A stretch of 64,000 bases of DNA from Dactylorhiza incarnata (GCA_033032865.1 JAWHQI010000013.1:868001-932000), one strand, 5' to 3'. Shown: positions 51,262-62,332, counted from the stretch's first letter. Made by a program: numbers and translations. Notes: generated from the sequence alone by a model not told the origin.

Positions 51262-52981
51262 AACTCTTAAAGTTTGAATAAGTCGTGCTGGGAGGACAAT
51301 AACCCCAGTAGTTATCTTTCTTTTCTGCATTTTTTTATTTCATCTAATCATGTTTAGTTAGTAGTATTTTCTTTTCAGTTTTCTTTTGTCTTTTGTTTTT
51401 GCGGAGCTGACCCCTGCAGGTACTTATTCTGGATGGCGGATGCTGCAGCTAGTTTTAGCTTACACGCCAATCTTCTGGTATGCTCACTTGCTGAGCATTG
51501 GGTACTCTCTTCCCCTAGCCTTTTCTGATTTTCATGTCATATGTTATGCGGATTGTTTAGTTTAAGTCTGGGGGAGAGTAGTTTGTTTACCCGCTCACGT
51601 GCACTATTGCACTGCATGCTAGAAGATTTCTTTTAAATTGTTGTTCATTTTCATTGCACACCACATCACCCACTTGAGCGCGTACTCATCCGTTTGTTTG
51701 CTCTGTTGTGAATTTAATTCTTCTGCTTATTTGGGAAAGTCTAGGTGATGGCTTAGGACTATGTAGCAGAGTAAAATGTTGACTCTAGTAGTGCTCCTAG
51801 TCGAGTGCTCGGTTGCATAGAAATTTGTGTAGAGTAGACTTCTCTTTATACTTATGGTTTTATATTTTTCTTATTAGTGTAAATGTTGTTTACTCTACTC
51901 AAATGGTGAATTCGGTGGAATCAAACGGTAGCATAGGGATGTGTGTAAACGATCGCTAGATTCGTATTGCTTGAGTCGGGAGAAAGGAGAATCTTTCTCG
52001 GTGGCTAGAACTTGCCCCAAGCGATTCTTGAAGCATGGGTATACGGTTAGTCAATTGCGTGAATGTGATATAGGCCATCATTTTGGCCCGGTTGAGCCTT
52101 TGTGCCTATCCCTACCGCTATATCCTCGCTAGCCCAGTTGTGCCTACCCGTTCTTTGATTCAGCCCTACTTTTATTTCACCAAAGCCCAAAAGCCAATCC
52201 TAGTCGCACACCCAAATCTGAGCTTTAGCTGTTTATTATTTTCATGAGTTGGGTTGTTGATGTGGTAATATGTTTGTGAAGATGTGGATGTGTCCTTTTG
52301 TTTATTTGCTGAAAATGATAAGAAAAGAAAAAAAAATGAGAAAAAGAAAAGAAGTTAAAAGGAAAGGAAAGAGAAGGAGTGTTTAATTGAAAATCTTTAT
52401 GTATAGATTTATGTTTGGGAGTAGGCGGTGCACGCACCCATGCTGTTAAGTCCAAGTCTGGGGGTGTTGTGTACCCGCGTGTTTGTGTGGTGAATGAGGA
52501 TAGTTTCCTGCATTAGCTCATTTGGGTTTAGTATTTGAACCATCGTCTTTATCATTGTATACCTCACCTAAACCCAAGCCCCATTTAAAACCTAAAGTCC
52601 TATTGATTCACGCATTTGAGTCAAACCAGTGCCGTGGAGAGAATGTGACCGGGCAAGCTTATGGTCACCGACACTGATGGATTTCAGTGGAGTTTTTCCC
52701 GCATCCCGATCTTGAGCAATGCTCGTCTCAGCGCTTAGTTTACTTTCTCCGTATGCATGACCGAATGATTCACCGTTGTTCACCATTTTGAGTAGTTGTA
52801 ATATGCTTTTACTCTTTTAGAAATATATAAACTGTTTTTATAATCAGAAATCTTTTCTACTATTTTTCTTATGCACGTGAGCATGCGACTTCGCATGGTA
52901 CTCTGTAGTGCAATCGTTAAGCCATCTACTGTTCTTTCCTAGTTCGCTTAGAATTTGTTTGCTCGGGACGCACAAACAGTT
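51262..52981 (+). other. Interior 2 downstream of the ORF
   Basis: The same as interior 1 with about four single-base differences (for example TAATTCTTC for TAATTTTTC near 51718, CTAGCCCAG for CTAGCCGAG near 52132). The extra PPT-like words are at about 51561 and 52452. Confidence 0.7.
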
Positions 52982-52994
52982 AAGTCTGGGGGTG

Positions 52995-54696
52995 TGATGA
53001 GTCCTGATCATATACACTTTTATGGACTCATCTGGGCCGATTTCCTAGTTTATGCACTACACTCCAGGCATGTTTTCGCTCATATTTGTTATTCCATGCT
53101 ATGTGCACTTCTAGGCCCGTTTTTGGTGTTATATCATGTTTTTCTTCATTAGTAGTTTTCATGTACTGTTAGGTGCCACTTTCAGTGGCTAGATTTGTGG
53201 TTGTGCTGGATTAGGAGTCGTGCAGGTGTTCCCGGTGCAATTCTGCACAGGAACACTGCGCACGATCACCGGTTCTATTGCGCACGACCAGTGGTCGTGC
53301 GCCACTGATCGTGTGCACTTAACCCTTTTTTCATGAGTTCTGTTTGGTGCAGTGCGCACGACCATCTACGATAGTGCGCACGACCACCGGTCGTGCGTCA
53401 CTGTTCGTGCGCACTTATCATTAATTTTATGAGTTCTGTCTCGACCAGTGCGCACGACCACCGACGATAGTGCGCACGACCACCGGTCGTGCGCCACTGG
53501 TCGTGCGAACACTATATTTTATAAATTGCTTCTCTTGCAGGTTCCGTCCAGTCGGACGCACGATCACAGAATTCTAGTGCGTACGACCACTGGTCGTGCG
53601 CCAATGACCGTGCGCACTGTTTATTCCAGCGCCTATAAAACGACCTGCTCGCGAATTAGGTCGGGATCCCGATTTTGTTCCGCCGTTTTCTCGCTCCAAG
53701 GCTCGGATTTCGCCCCTCCACCGCCGCCCACCATATGGAGGTGCTCCGGGCTTGTTCTTCACGCCAATCTTGAGCCGGAGCTTCCTCTCGGCCTCCTCCT
53801 TCATCCAAGTGCTCCAAGGAAGGTTTAGCCGACATCGCCATCAAGCAAGAGGAAGTTTGCAACCTCTACCGGATCGTGACACGAAGAAGACGGGCTCATT
53901 GGAGAGTAGTGACAGCTCTCTCTACCCCGGACGTAGTTGCGGACCGAGCTTGGACACGGATTGACAACCCGGCGATTCCAACCGTGAATCTACAACGAGA
54001 CTTCGGATTCGGTCGATTTCTTGCCTTATTCTTCTCTTATTGATGTGTATGTAGCTAGAACCAACATTTTGATGAAGTATATTTTTACTTGTTAACATTA
54101 GTATGAAATCATGTCTATGTGATTGAGTAATCTTGTTATATTTTCATTTGAGGTGTGCCCCGTGGTGTGGATTGTTCGTTGTGTTGTGCCGCCCTAACAA
54201 TTGTTAGTGGTGTGCTTTGCGAAGAGGTGCTTACGACCCTCATTCCGTTAGCCTACTCGCCCATCCGCCTACCGAAGCGTGGCATCGCGGCCCGTACTCC
54301 ATCCCGCCTAACGAAGCAGCGCGCTCAAGGCCTGCATAGTTCGATCTGCTTGCCTACTCGTCCATCCGCCCTTACGAAGTAGCGCGTTCAAGGCCTACGT
54401 AGTCTTCCATCCCGCCGAGCGAAGCTTTGCATAGCAGCATTGCATAGGAGTAGTTGTAGCTTTTTCTCTTTATTTTCCACAAACCAAATCAACCCCCGTG
54501 TCTGCAATTCATCCGACCCAAAGGACTTCGATCTCAAGTCCTTCCTCGAACGTTAACTCCACCTTACTGTGTTCCTTGAGAGATTCGATACTTGGGGATT
54601 TACTTCCTCATATTATTACTTGACAACGACCGGTTCACTGCCGTTCGGATCGCAGTCTCGCTACCACCTATAGCGGTGTGCAGGATTTGCGCATCA
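52995..54696 (+). repeat. LTR3 of the Athila-like array
   Basis: 1702 bp, ending GCGCATCA followed by the TSD GGTTC (54697-54701). Private variants are CTACCACCTATAG near its end (CTACCGTCTATAG in the others), TGTCTGCAATTC and CTCCAAGGCTCGG. TATA box at 53634-53641. Confidence 0.93.
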
Positions 54697-54701
54697 GGTT
54701 C

Positions 54702-55629
54702 CCTCTTGAATCTCTAACGGGAACAAAGGACCGGTCATGACAACCATGAAATCCCTGGCTCTAGGGTGAGGGTTCGCAAGAGCCGTCCCTTAGAGATTAC
54801 AGGCATAAATTATGAATCTCTGTCAAGTCCTGAACCTGATTTTGAATCCGTCTGAATCAACATTTTGCGCATCAAATAGAAATACATACATCTTTCATTT
54901 GTTACAGCTTATGTCATTACATGAATGAATTTATACATCACCCTAGAGTAGGCTAATAATTTTGGTAGTTTTTGCTTGACTCGTTTACTTGCTTGGTTTG
55001 TTAGCTTAATTTCATGAAAATTCGTACACGTACATTTCTGACCCTTGCTTGTTGTGTAATTTTACTTTACTTACTTTTACCAATGTTTCTGAGGCTTGTT
55101 CCTTGATTGTTTGGAATTTGTCATAGCATTTGTGACTGCACTGCCCGCCACCTGAGCCCAATCCGCAACGAGTTCTTATCCTCGGAGGTTTATCTTTTGT
55201 TGCTGTGTCAGGTTCTATGTTGTATTTCCTTTACTGTCGGTTTCGGCTTATTATGTAATAGTTATGATCAGTCATTTTTCCTTGTATCATGATCTCATTG
55301 ACAACTGTTAGGCTAAATAAATTATGTATTGGAATTTGATATAAGAGCATGTTCATTTCCTTTGGGATTTTTATTGCATGAATTTGGTATCAGAAACTTT
55401 GTATCATGACTTTTAATTTAAATGCATGAGTATTTTACTTTTCACTGTCTTATTTTAAAGCTTCGGCATAATGATAATGTATTTTCTTCAAACTATTTAC
55501 TTTAAATTTAAAAAAGCTAATTCAGCTCCCGCCTAAACAGACATGGAGTTTCTTTCCCCCGTGTCTGTGGCATCACGACCGCCGGAAGCACACTCTGATA
55601 TTTTTTTTGCTTTTAGACGGGTCGTGACA
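54702..55629 (+). repeat. 5' LTR of gypsy E, second part
   Basis: It resumes after the array with CCTCTTGAATCTC, is AT-rich, and ends ACGGGTCGTGACA at 55629. Two bases later comes the PBS. Confidence 0.85.
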
Positions 55630-55631
55630 GC

Positions 55632-55645
55632 TGGTATCAGAGCTA
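55632..55645 (+). other. Primer-binding site of gypsy E
   Basis: TGGTATCAGAGCTA, initiator tRNA-Met type, two bases after the LTR end. Confidence 0.92.
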
Positions 55646-56308
55646 GGTTGAGCTTCTTAAATTAAAATGTTATAATTTTCACATATTTTGGAATTTCATT
55701 GTATAAGTATATATATACGCATACATCATTTCTTCACTCAACTTGTCACAATCGGTTGTTCTCGGCTAAAACACTCGCACTACACTCATAATCATGAGTA
55801 GTATGCACACGGATGTTAAGGGGTTATGTGCAACCTTAACATTTTATGTGCATATGAATTTTCATTAGGATATACACCGCTTGCGAATATTAAATGGTTA
55901 TGGGCAATTTAATATTTTCAAGTGTGATGGCATTAGTAACATCATATGCATGACATGTTAAGCGATATGGGCACTTAACGTGGTATGTGTATTCATTCAT
56001 GAACATTCTTATGAATGCATTTTAGGCAAAATTGCATTGCATGCACAGCATAACTCATTGCACAAGTGTTAAGCTAAGAACAACAGATGATGATCGTACA
56101 CACATGGATTAACTAATCATTTACTATTGCACGTAATTCTATTGTTGCATTTGCATGATGATTACCTAAAGTTGTCCAATGAAAATGTTGTAAATATTAC
56201 ATGATTTACGTATCCGACAGTGCAAAAGTGTTAGAACCTCCGGTCTCAATTCCTTCAACTCTGCTTGATTATCAATCTTACCCGACTCTCTTGTGCCTCT
56301 TTCTAGAT
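55646..56308 (+). other. Leader of gypsy E
   Basis: About 660 AT-rich bases between PBS and gag with no credible ORF. GTTAAG(G/C)..TTATG(T/G)GCA.CTTAA words recur four times (55816-55980), a weak local repeat. Confidence 0.6.
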
Positions 56309-57557
56309 GGCTCCTAAGCGGCCAAGTCGCAAGCAGGCTAGCTCTTCTGCGGGGGAAGCATCTGGAGATGCAACTGCCCAGCTTTTGAGATAAATTCTGG
56401 ATCGTCTCACTCGCCTGGAGGAGGATCGCCAGACTTCTAATCCCGCCTCTGGTTCCGGACGCACGGGGACAGCTAGAGTATCTACCACTCCTGAAGTCAC
56501 CCATCCTGCATCAAATCCCAGAACCAACTCGCTTGATGTCAACCTGGTAACCCCGCTTGCATCAAATCTGGCTGCTCCTGTGGCGATGGCAGATATCCTG
56601 GCGTTCAAAAGGCTAAAGCTGTCATCTTACAATGGCGACCGTGACTACTTCGTCATATCAGAGTGGCTCTCCCAGATGGAGAAACACTTTGAATATGCTG
56701 GAATTCCGGAGGCTCAGAAGGTTCTTCTTGCGGCCTACCAACTGACTGAGGATGCTTACACCTGGTGGCTTCAGCGCCGCAATCTCCCCAATTCTGCCAC
56801 CTTGACCTGGGGCAATTCAAGGAAGACATCATGGAGAAGTTCCTTTCTTCTGTGGAGCGCGACAGGCTAGCTAAGAAATTCTTATCTCTCCAGCAGCCCG
56901 GCAGGTCAGTGACCGAGTATGAGAAGGAATTCTCTCGCCTATCCCTCCTTGTTGTGGAGTTGGTGTCAGACGAGGACAAGAAGATCAATCGCTTTGTGAA
57001 GGGACTTTGTCAGCCAGCATGTGGTAGTTCATGGCGCCACTACCTCCGCTGAGACTGTGGAAGTTTCCTTGCAGGTGGAGGCTATTGAACTGGAGCGTTT
57101 TGCTAAGAAGTTCCAGCATGGTAAAAGTAATGTCGCCGCATCTGACCACAAGCGAAAGGGTGCTCCATCTCAGGATCAAGGCCTCAAGACTAAAGAGGTG
57201 TGTGCCTTTTGCAACAAGGTGGGCCATGTCGCGCAAGTCTGCCGCACCCTCTTGAAGAAGCAGAAGATAGTTGTTCCTGCACAGCAACCACAATTGACGC
57301 TTGTCGCTACCTCCACCATCTGTGCTTACTGCAAAAAGTCAGGTCACCTGCTGAAGGACTGCCGCCGTAAGCAGAATGTCTGCTACAGATGTGGACAAGT
57401 TGGGCATCATATCCAAGACTGCCCTATGAAGGAAAGCCCAATTCCTGCTCAGCCTCTACAATTTATTTCGGGAGCTCAGGAGAAGGGTATAGCTGTGTTG
57501 AACGACATCTCTCAAGGCAAGGCGCTCGCATCTTCCGACGTCATCTCTGTTATGTAA
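56309..57557 (+). pseudogene. Gypsy E gag with three zinc knuckles (broken)
   Basis: It starts MAPKRPSRKQASSSAGEASG at 56309 and meets an in-frame stop near 56390. The capsid domain follows (MADILAFKRLKLSSYNGDRD, AAYQLTEDAYTWWL, then after a shift SVTEYEKEFSRLSLLV and KINRFVKGL). The C-terminal frame (57021-57557) carries three consecutive CX2CX4HX4C knuckles: CAFCNKVGHVAQVC, CAYCKKSGHLLKDC and CYRCGQVGHHIQDC. One nonsense and at least two frameshifts are present. The triple knuckle is unusual but known in some chromoviruses. Confidence 0.85.
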
Positions 57558-57601
57558 TGCATTGTTTTTAGTTTTCTGCATCTTATTTTAGCTGTTTAGA
57601 T

Positions 57602-58000
57602 TTGAGCAATCATGATTTGTGTCTGTCATTTCCAAAACATTTAGGGAGATTTAGGGTCAAGAATAAGTGGACGCAAATTCTTTTTGATTCCGGTGCATCG
57701 CATTCCTTTATTGCCCGTCATATTGTGGACCATCATCGTTGGCCTACTTCGCCACTTGAGGTCCCTTATGAGATCTCTGTGCTTGCATCTACACCATTCG
57801 AATAGGGGTATCCTCAACTGTCTGATCATGCTTGGTGAATTGCTAGTCTCAGCTGACTTCATAGTTCTGGATATGACAGAGTTCGATGTGATCTTAGGCA
57901 TGAATTGGTTGGTTGCGTATAGAGCAAAACTGGACTGTGTGGCAAAAAGGGTCAATCTCAGCATTGATGGCAAGGACTACAACGTTCATGTTCAGACCCG
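57602..58000 (+). pseudogene. Gypsy E aspartic protease
   Basis: ILFDSGASHSFIA (active-site DSG, about 57680-57718), then after a frameshift near 57805 LLVSADFIVLDMTEFDVILGMNWL (flap and second half of the domain). It cuts gag-pol. Frame broken once. Confidence 0.85.
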
Positions 58001-59020
58001 CAGTCACATGAAGGTAATTTTTGTTGTGCGTGTCACTCGTCTTCTTGGACAAGGATGTTCTGCTTGTTTTGTATATGCTTCTCTTTCGGATTCTATCTCT
58101 CCTCAACTTGAATCCCTTCCAATTGTTTCTGAGTTTCCTGATGTCTTTCCTGCTGAATTGCATGGGATGCCTCCTGATCGAGATGTGGAGTTCTCCATCG
58201 ACTTAGAGCCTGAGACGCGCCCCATATCTAAAGCTCTGTACCGTACGGCCCCGCGCGAACTAGAGGAGCTTAGATCGCAATTTGATGAACTGCTTGAGCG
58301 TGGATACATTCGTCCTTAGCTCTTCACCTTGGGGAGCCCCCGTTCTCTTCGTGAAAAAGAAGGGCGGTTCCATGAGACTTTGCATTGATTATCGGGACTT
58401 AAACAATGTGACCGTCAAAAATAAATATCCTCTTCCGCGCGTGGATAATCTCTTTGATCAGCTCAAGGGTACTATTGTCTTTTCCAAGATAAATTTCAGA
58501 TCGGGTTACCATCAGTTGAAGATCAAGGAATCTGACATTCCCAGAACCGTCTTCCTGACTCGGTATGGACATTTTGAATTCTTAGTGATGTCCTTTGATT
58601 TGACTAACGCACCCTCTGCTTTTATGGATATGATGAACCGTGTCTTCCGTGAGTACTGGATAAGTTCATCATCGTATTTATTTATGATATTCTGGTCTAT
58701 TCCAAGACTCGTGAGGAACATGCGGCACATCTTAGGCTTATTCTCTCCACTCTTCGTCGGTATAAACTCTATGCCAAGCTGGCGAAATGTGAGTTCTGGA
58801 TGGATCGCGTTACTTTCTTGGGGCATGTTATTTCACGAGATGGACTCTCCGTTGATCCTGCCAAGATTTCTGCAGTTATGGACTGGAAGCGGCCTTCTAC
58901 CCCTACTGAAATCCGCAGTTTCCTTAGATTGGATGGCTACTACTGACGTTTCGTCAATGGTTTTTCCTCTCTTGTTGCTCCTCTGAAAAAGCTAACTCAA
59001 AAGCATGCTAGATTCGAGTG
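58000..59020 (+). pseudogene. Gypsy E reverse transcriptase (catalytic Asp lost)
   Basis: The frame runs from EFPDVFPAELHGMPPDRDVEF and [20 protein letters not shown], through a stop after GYIRP, to [40 protein letters not shown] and [19 protein letters not shown]. After a frameshift near 58655 the text [14 protein letters not shown] appears where FIDDILVYSK is expected, so the first Asp of the catalytic pair is Tyr. Then [16 protein letters not shown] and FLGHVIS. RT activity cannot come from this copy. Confidence 0.88.
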
Positions 59021-59240
59021 GTCAGATCAGTGTGAGCAGGCCTTCTTGGAATTGAAGCAACGTCTGTGTTCTGCGCCAGTGTTATTTCTTCTTTCAAAGG
59101 GGACAGATTTTTCAGTTTACACTGATGCTTCCGGAGTAGGCTTGGGTTGTATCTTGATGCAGGATGATCGTGTTATCGCTTATGGGTCGAGGAAGTTGAA
59201 AGTTCATAAGTGCAATTACCCCACTCATGATAGACAGAGG
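59020..59240 (+). pseudogene. Gypsy E RNase H, truncated
   Basis: [14 protein letters not shown] and [18 protein letters not shown] (first Asp in TDAS), then [20 protein letters not shown]. Reading stops at about 59240, where inverted LTR sequence begins. The rest of RNase H and the start of integrase are missing. Confidence 0.88.
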
Positions 59241-59244
59241 CACG

Positions 59245-59366
59245 GAAACCTAGTGTCGAATGGCCTATTTAATCGGGGAAAAGGGGGGATGCGGCTAGTC
59301 ATAATAGGGGAGGGCTGCGGCTAGACATTGCTATTATATACATTTTTTTTAAAGTGGATTGTTACA
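59245..59366 (-). repeat. 3' LTR start of gypsy E, inverted
   Basis: On the minus strand it begins TGTAACAATCCACTTT at 59366 and follows the 5' LTR (42046-42190) closely, including GCAATGTCTAGCCGCAGCCC and CCCGATTAAATAGGCCATTC, before it is cut near 59245. It is in opposite orientation to the gag-RT half. Confidence 0.88.
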
Positions 59367-59385
59367 TTCTCCCCTACTTAGGAAG
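59367..59385 (-). other. Polypurine tract of gypsy E (inverted segment)
   Basis: On the minus strand AGTAGGGGAGAA immediately precedes the LTR start. It confirms that this is the 3' end of a gypsy element. Confidence 0.85.
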
Positions 59386-59539
59386 TTTCGTCTCGAAACT
59401 TCCTAGGGTTTTCCCGCATGGGCCTCTTATGGTGAAGATTCAGATGTCATTCATTCCATCAAAGTTTGCAAATCAAGGTATAAAAAACTAGCTATGAATA
59501 TAATAGAATGGACAGGAGAACAAGTTCGGAGACTTACCA

Positions 59540-60703
59540 AAATCAAGAGAAAAGTTGTGGATACTTGCTACGCACATCAGATTCAAGTTCTCAAGTGTAC
59601 TCCTCAGACTTGCCATGCATCCAAAGCACTCTTGCCATAGGAATGCTTCTCTTTCGAAGCTTGCGTTCTTGATACTCCACGATCTTAGCAGGCTCGACCG
59701 GATAAGAAAGATTGTCTTTAGGGATCACGGGAATTTCTTCAATGATGCGGTTAGGATCACAGATGTACTTTCGAAGTTGGCTAGCATGGAAGACATTGTG
59801 AACACCGGCAAAAGAAGCATGTAGCTCAAGACGATGTGCAGATCCTCCAACACACTTTGAAATAGTATATGGTCCCATGAACCTCGGGCTAAGTTTATGA
59901 TGGCGACCAAACCGTTTCACCCCGGGAGTGGGGGAAACCTTCAGGACACTTGATCACCAACCACAAATTCTAACGGATGGCGGCGCTGGTTTGCATACTT
60001 CCTATGCCGCTCGACGGCACGACTGAGCTGAAGTCGAGTCTTCCTTGTGGCTTCTTCCATTTCTTGAAGTAACTCGGGCCCCAAAACAACCTTTTCACCA
60101 ACTTCCGACCAAAAGAGAGGGGTCCTACAATGACGCCCATACAATGCTTCGAAGGGGGGCCATTTTGAGGCTCTCTTTATAGCTATTGTTGTAGGCAAAT
60201 TCGCCTAAAGGTAGGTGCTCATCCCAAGCTCCCTTGCAATCCAGAATGTAACATTGAAGCATGTCCTCAAGTATATAATTAACCCTTTCGGTCTGACCAT
60301 CGGCAGTCGGATGATAAGCAGTGCTCAGGTTGAGTTCGGTGACCAAAGCTTGTTGGAAACCCTTCCGAAAATGCGATACAAATCTCGAGCCGCGATCTGA
60401 AACAATCCGCAAAGGAATCCCATGAAGTATAACAATCTCTGATACATAGATCTGAGTCATCTTCTCGGTGGAATGACCTTCCTTATACGGGATGAAGTGA
60501 GACACTTTAGTCATACGATCTACTATGACCCAAATCGCGTCATGCCCTCTCGGAGTACGGGGCAAACCTGTGATGAAGTCCATAGAGATGTCTTCCCACT
60601 CCCATTCATGGATAGACAGAGGTTGCAAAAGACCATCAGGATGCTGATGATGAGCTTTCACCTTCTGACATGTCAAACATCGAGAGATGAAACGAGTTTT
60701 CAC
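59540..60703 (-). pseudogene. Gypsy E integrase with chromodomain, inverted
   Basis: Frame 60703-60125 has FISRCLTCQKVKAHHQ (zinc region end), WEDISMDFITGLP (first Asp), VIVDRMTKVSHFIP, IVSDRGSRFVSHF (second Asp) and STAYHPTADGQTERVN (Glu). Frames 60198-59941 and 59920-59591 continue with PFEALYGRHCRTPLFW, RHHKLSPRFMGPYTI and VFHASQLRKYI. The chromodomain-like tail ILVYQER.LRKRSIPMARVLW...YTWELESD ends near 59540. Three frames are needed. It matches the lineage of the gag-RT half, so it is the same element rearranged. Confidence 0.87.
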
Positions 60704-60704
60704 C

Positions 60705-60931
60705 CTCTGGAGAGGCTGGCAAGGTAAAGTGGTGCTGGAGTGCCCCAGATCGATTCCGTTGTCGGGCTCTCACTAGACGGTGGGTCAGGTTGATCTCTGG
60801 AGGGGCTGGCAAGGTAATGTGACGCTGGAGTGCCCCAGATCGATTCCGCTACCGGGCTCTCACTAGACGGTTGGTCAGGTTGATCTCTGGAGAGGCTGAC
60901 AAGGTAAAGTGGTGCTGGAGTGCCCCAGATC
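60705..60931. repeat. 90-bp tandem repeat, 2.5 copies
   Basis: Units start CTCTGGAG(A/G)GGCTG at 60705, 60795 and 60885, exactly 90 bp apart, the third partial. On the minus strand the frame stays open over all units (30 residues each, with SIWGTPA and SRDQPDPPSSESP). The block lies right at the broken upstream edge of the inverted integrase. Confidence 0.9.
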
Positions 60932-61208
60932 AATTAACCCACAAGATCCTCCTTCACTGGGATTCTCTTAATTACCCTCAAATTAAGTGTCGTGATCTAA
61001 TAATTATTGACAAAGGGCATGAAGTGTCTAAAGATCACAACCGCTTAGGGACTTAAAATTAATGCACTTCATAAGTCCCTATTGCATTGATATTCTTTAA
61101 AATAAATTGATAGGTTTTAATTTGAGTGATCGCTAGTGATGAATCAAAATCAATTACACCAAAATTAAGAGAATTAATTAATATGTTCAAGTTTGCTCTG
61201 ATACCAAA
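60932..61208. other. AT-rich interior fragment beside a PBS
   Basis: About 280 AT-rich bases with no ORF, ending in the PBS of a minus-strand LTR element (GCTCTGATACCA at 61195-61206, minus strand TGGTATCAGAGC). It is presumably the first part of that element's leader; the body is missing. Confidence 0.6.
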
Positions 61209-62332
61209 TGTTAGAAAATTATACTAAGCGCATAAGGTCACAAACATGCGGAAAAGGTTAGATTAAGAATAAACAATGTAATTTGACCTATGCGAACAGG
61301 ATCGTCATGAACATAATTAATTAATTCTTACGATATGGTGTAATCAAAATAATTTTCTATCACTTGTAAAATTAATGCGAACACAATAATATGAAGGTAA
61401 TGAAATGGTACGCTAACAAAATTGAAGTGCGGAAAATAAAGTGCGTACCATTTTTTGACTCGGCTTCGTGTCGCATGGTCGCCGACATACTCAACAAAGT
61501 GCTAGTATTTCTCCGAATAAAGTTTCCCGCACTTGTCGAAGACTCCAACATATATGTAGAAGAGACCACCGGACCGGGAAGGAATTAATTTCCTGTCCTT
61601 GATTACTGTTTGCTGACTAGGAACACCAATACCCAATAATCTTGAGAGAACCAATAGTCCTCTGTTAACTGTCTAGGGAAGATGTCCGTTTGACTTCTGG
61701 AAGAGATGGTCAGCAATCAATGGAGATCTCTTGAGGCTTTGCAGGGTTCGGTGAATCCTTCTACAGGGCAGCAGAACAGATGGAGGAGGATAAGCCCTGG
61801 TCTTTGATTTTCCTACTCCCTAATCTCCCTGTTTCACTTTAATGGAGACGTTGCAGGATGAAGAAATCAGTTTCTTCTTCGTACGGGAGGAGCCACAGTA
61901 ACCGCAAGAGGAATTATGAAGAAGATCGTGAAAAGCCACAGTAACCGCTCGCCTCTCACTTCGCACTTGTTCACGGATTAGATAAAATTAATGACAGGTT
62001 ATTGTTCCCTTAAATAGGAGAGGGACTGAGAGAGTGGAGGAGAAAATACTAAAAGCACCCCAAACTTTCTCACTTGATCTAAAATTTGTTCGTACGTGAA
62101 ATAAATCGTACGCACAAATTAGAACCAATCTATCTAAACGTGTCAAGGGGAGACCAAGCTCGCGTAATGAAAAGTCTGAATTAGTCTAGCCCACCTATCA
62201 CGGGTTTCGACTATTCACGCAAGCCAATTTTGACGCACACTCGCGGGAGATCTAAATAAACTCGTACTGACGCATACGTTTGGTCGAGACGATTCAATCG
62301 AATTAGTCCACTCATAATTAGGAAAACTTACA
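61209..62332 (-). repeat. LTR of an unidentified LTR element (minus strand)
   Basis: On the plus strand it starts TGTTAGAAAATTATAC, two bases after a clear initiator-Met PBS, so one border is secure. The other border is inferred from the TG...CA rule at GGAAAACTTACA (62332) and is less certain. About 1.1 kb. No second copy is seen and no coding frame is recognised. Confidence 0.6.

Larger units (their letters stand above)
43294..54696 (+). mobile_element. Tandem array of an Athila-like non-autonomous LTR element (3 LTRs, 2 interiors)
   Basis: LTR1 43294-44978, interior 1 44979-48124, LTR2 48125-49848, interior 2 49849-52994, LTR3 52995-54696. A single 5-bp TSD GGTTC flanks the whole array (43289-43293 and 54697-54701). 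The unit length is 4870 bp. The PBS TGGCGCCGTTGCCGGGGA is the tRNA-Asp type typical of Athila/Calypso elements, and the PPT AAGTCTGGGGGTG is also Athila-like. Each interior carries one ORF with zinc knuckles and no pol. The structure is best explained by unequal recombination between LTRs of a single insertion and a sister copy. Confidence 0.92.
42046..60703 (+). mobile_element. Chromovirus-type gypsy element E (5' part plus, 3' part inverted)
   Basis: The 5' LTR starts TGTAACAATCCAC at 42046 and ends GTCGTGACA at 55629, split by the Athila-like array. PBS, gag, protease, RT and most of RNase H follow on the plus strand to about 59240. The last part, integrase with chromodomain, PPT and the start of the 3' LTR, lies on the minus strand (60703 to 59245). 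The start of the inverted 3' LTR (reading down from 59366) matches 42046-42190. A roughly 2.2-kb LTR and a chromodomain fit the Tekay (Del) group. Confidence 0.82.
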
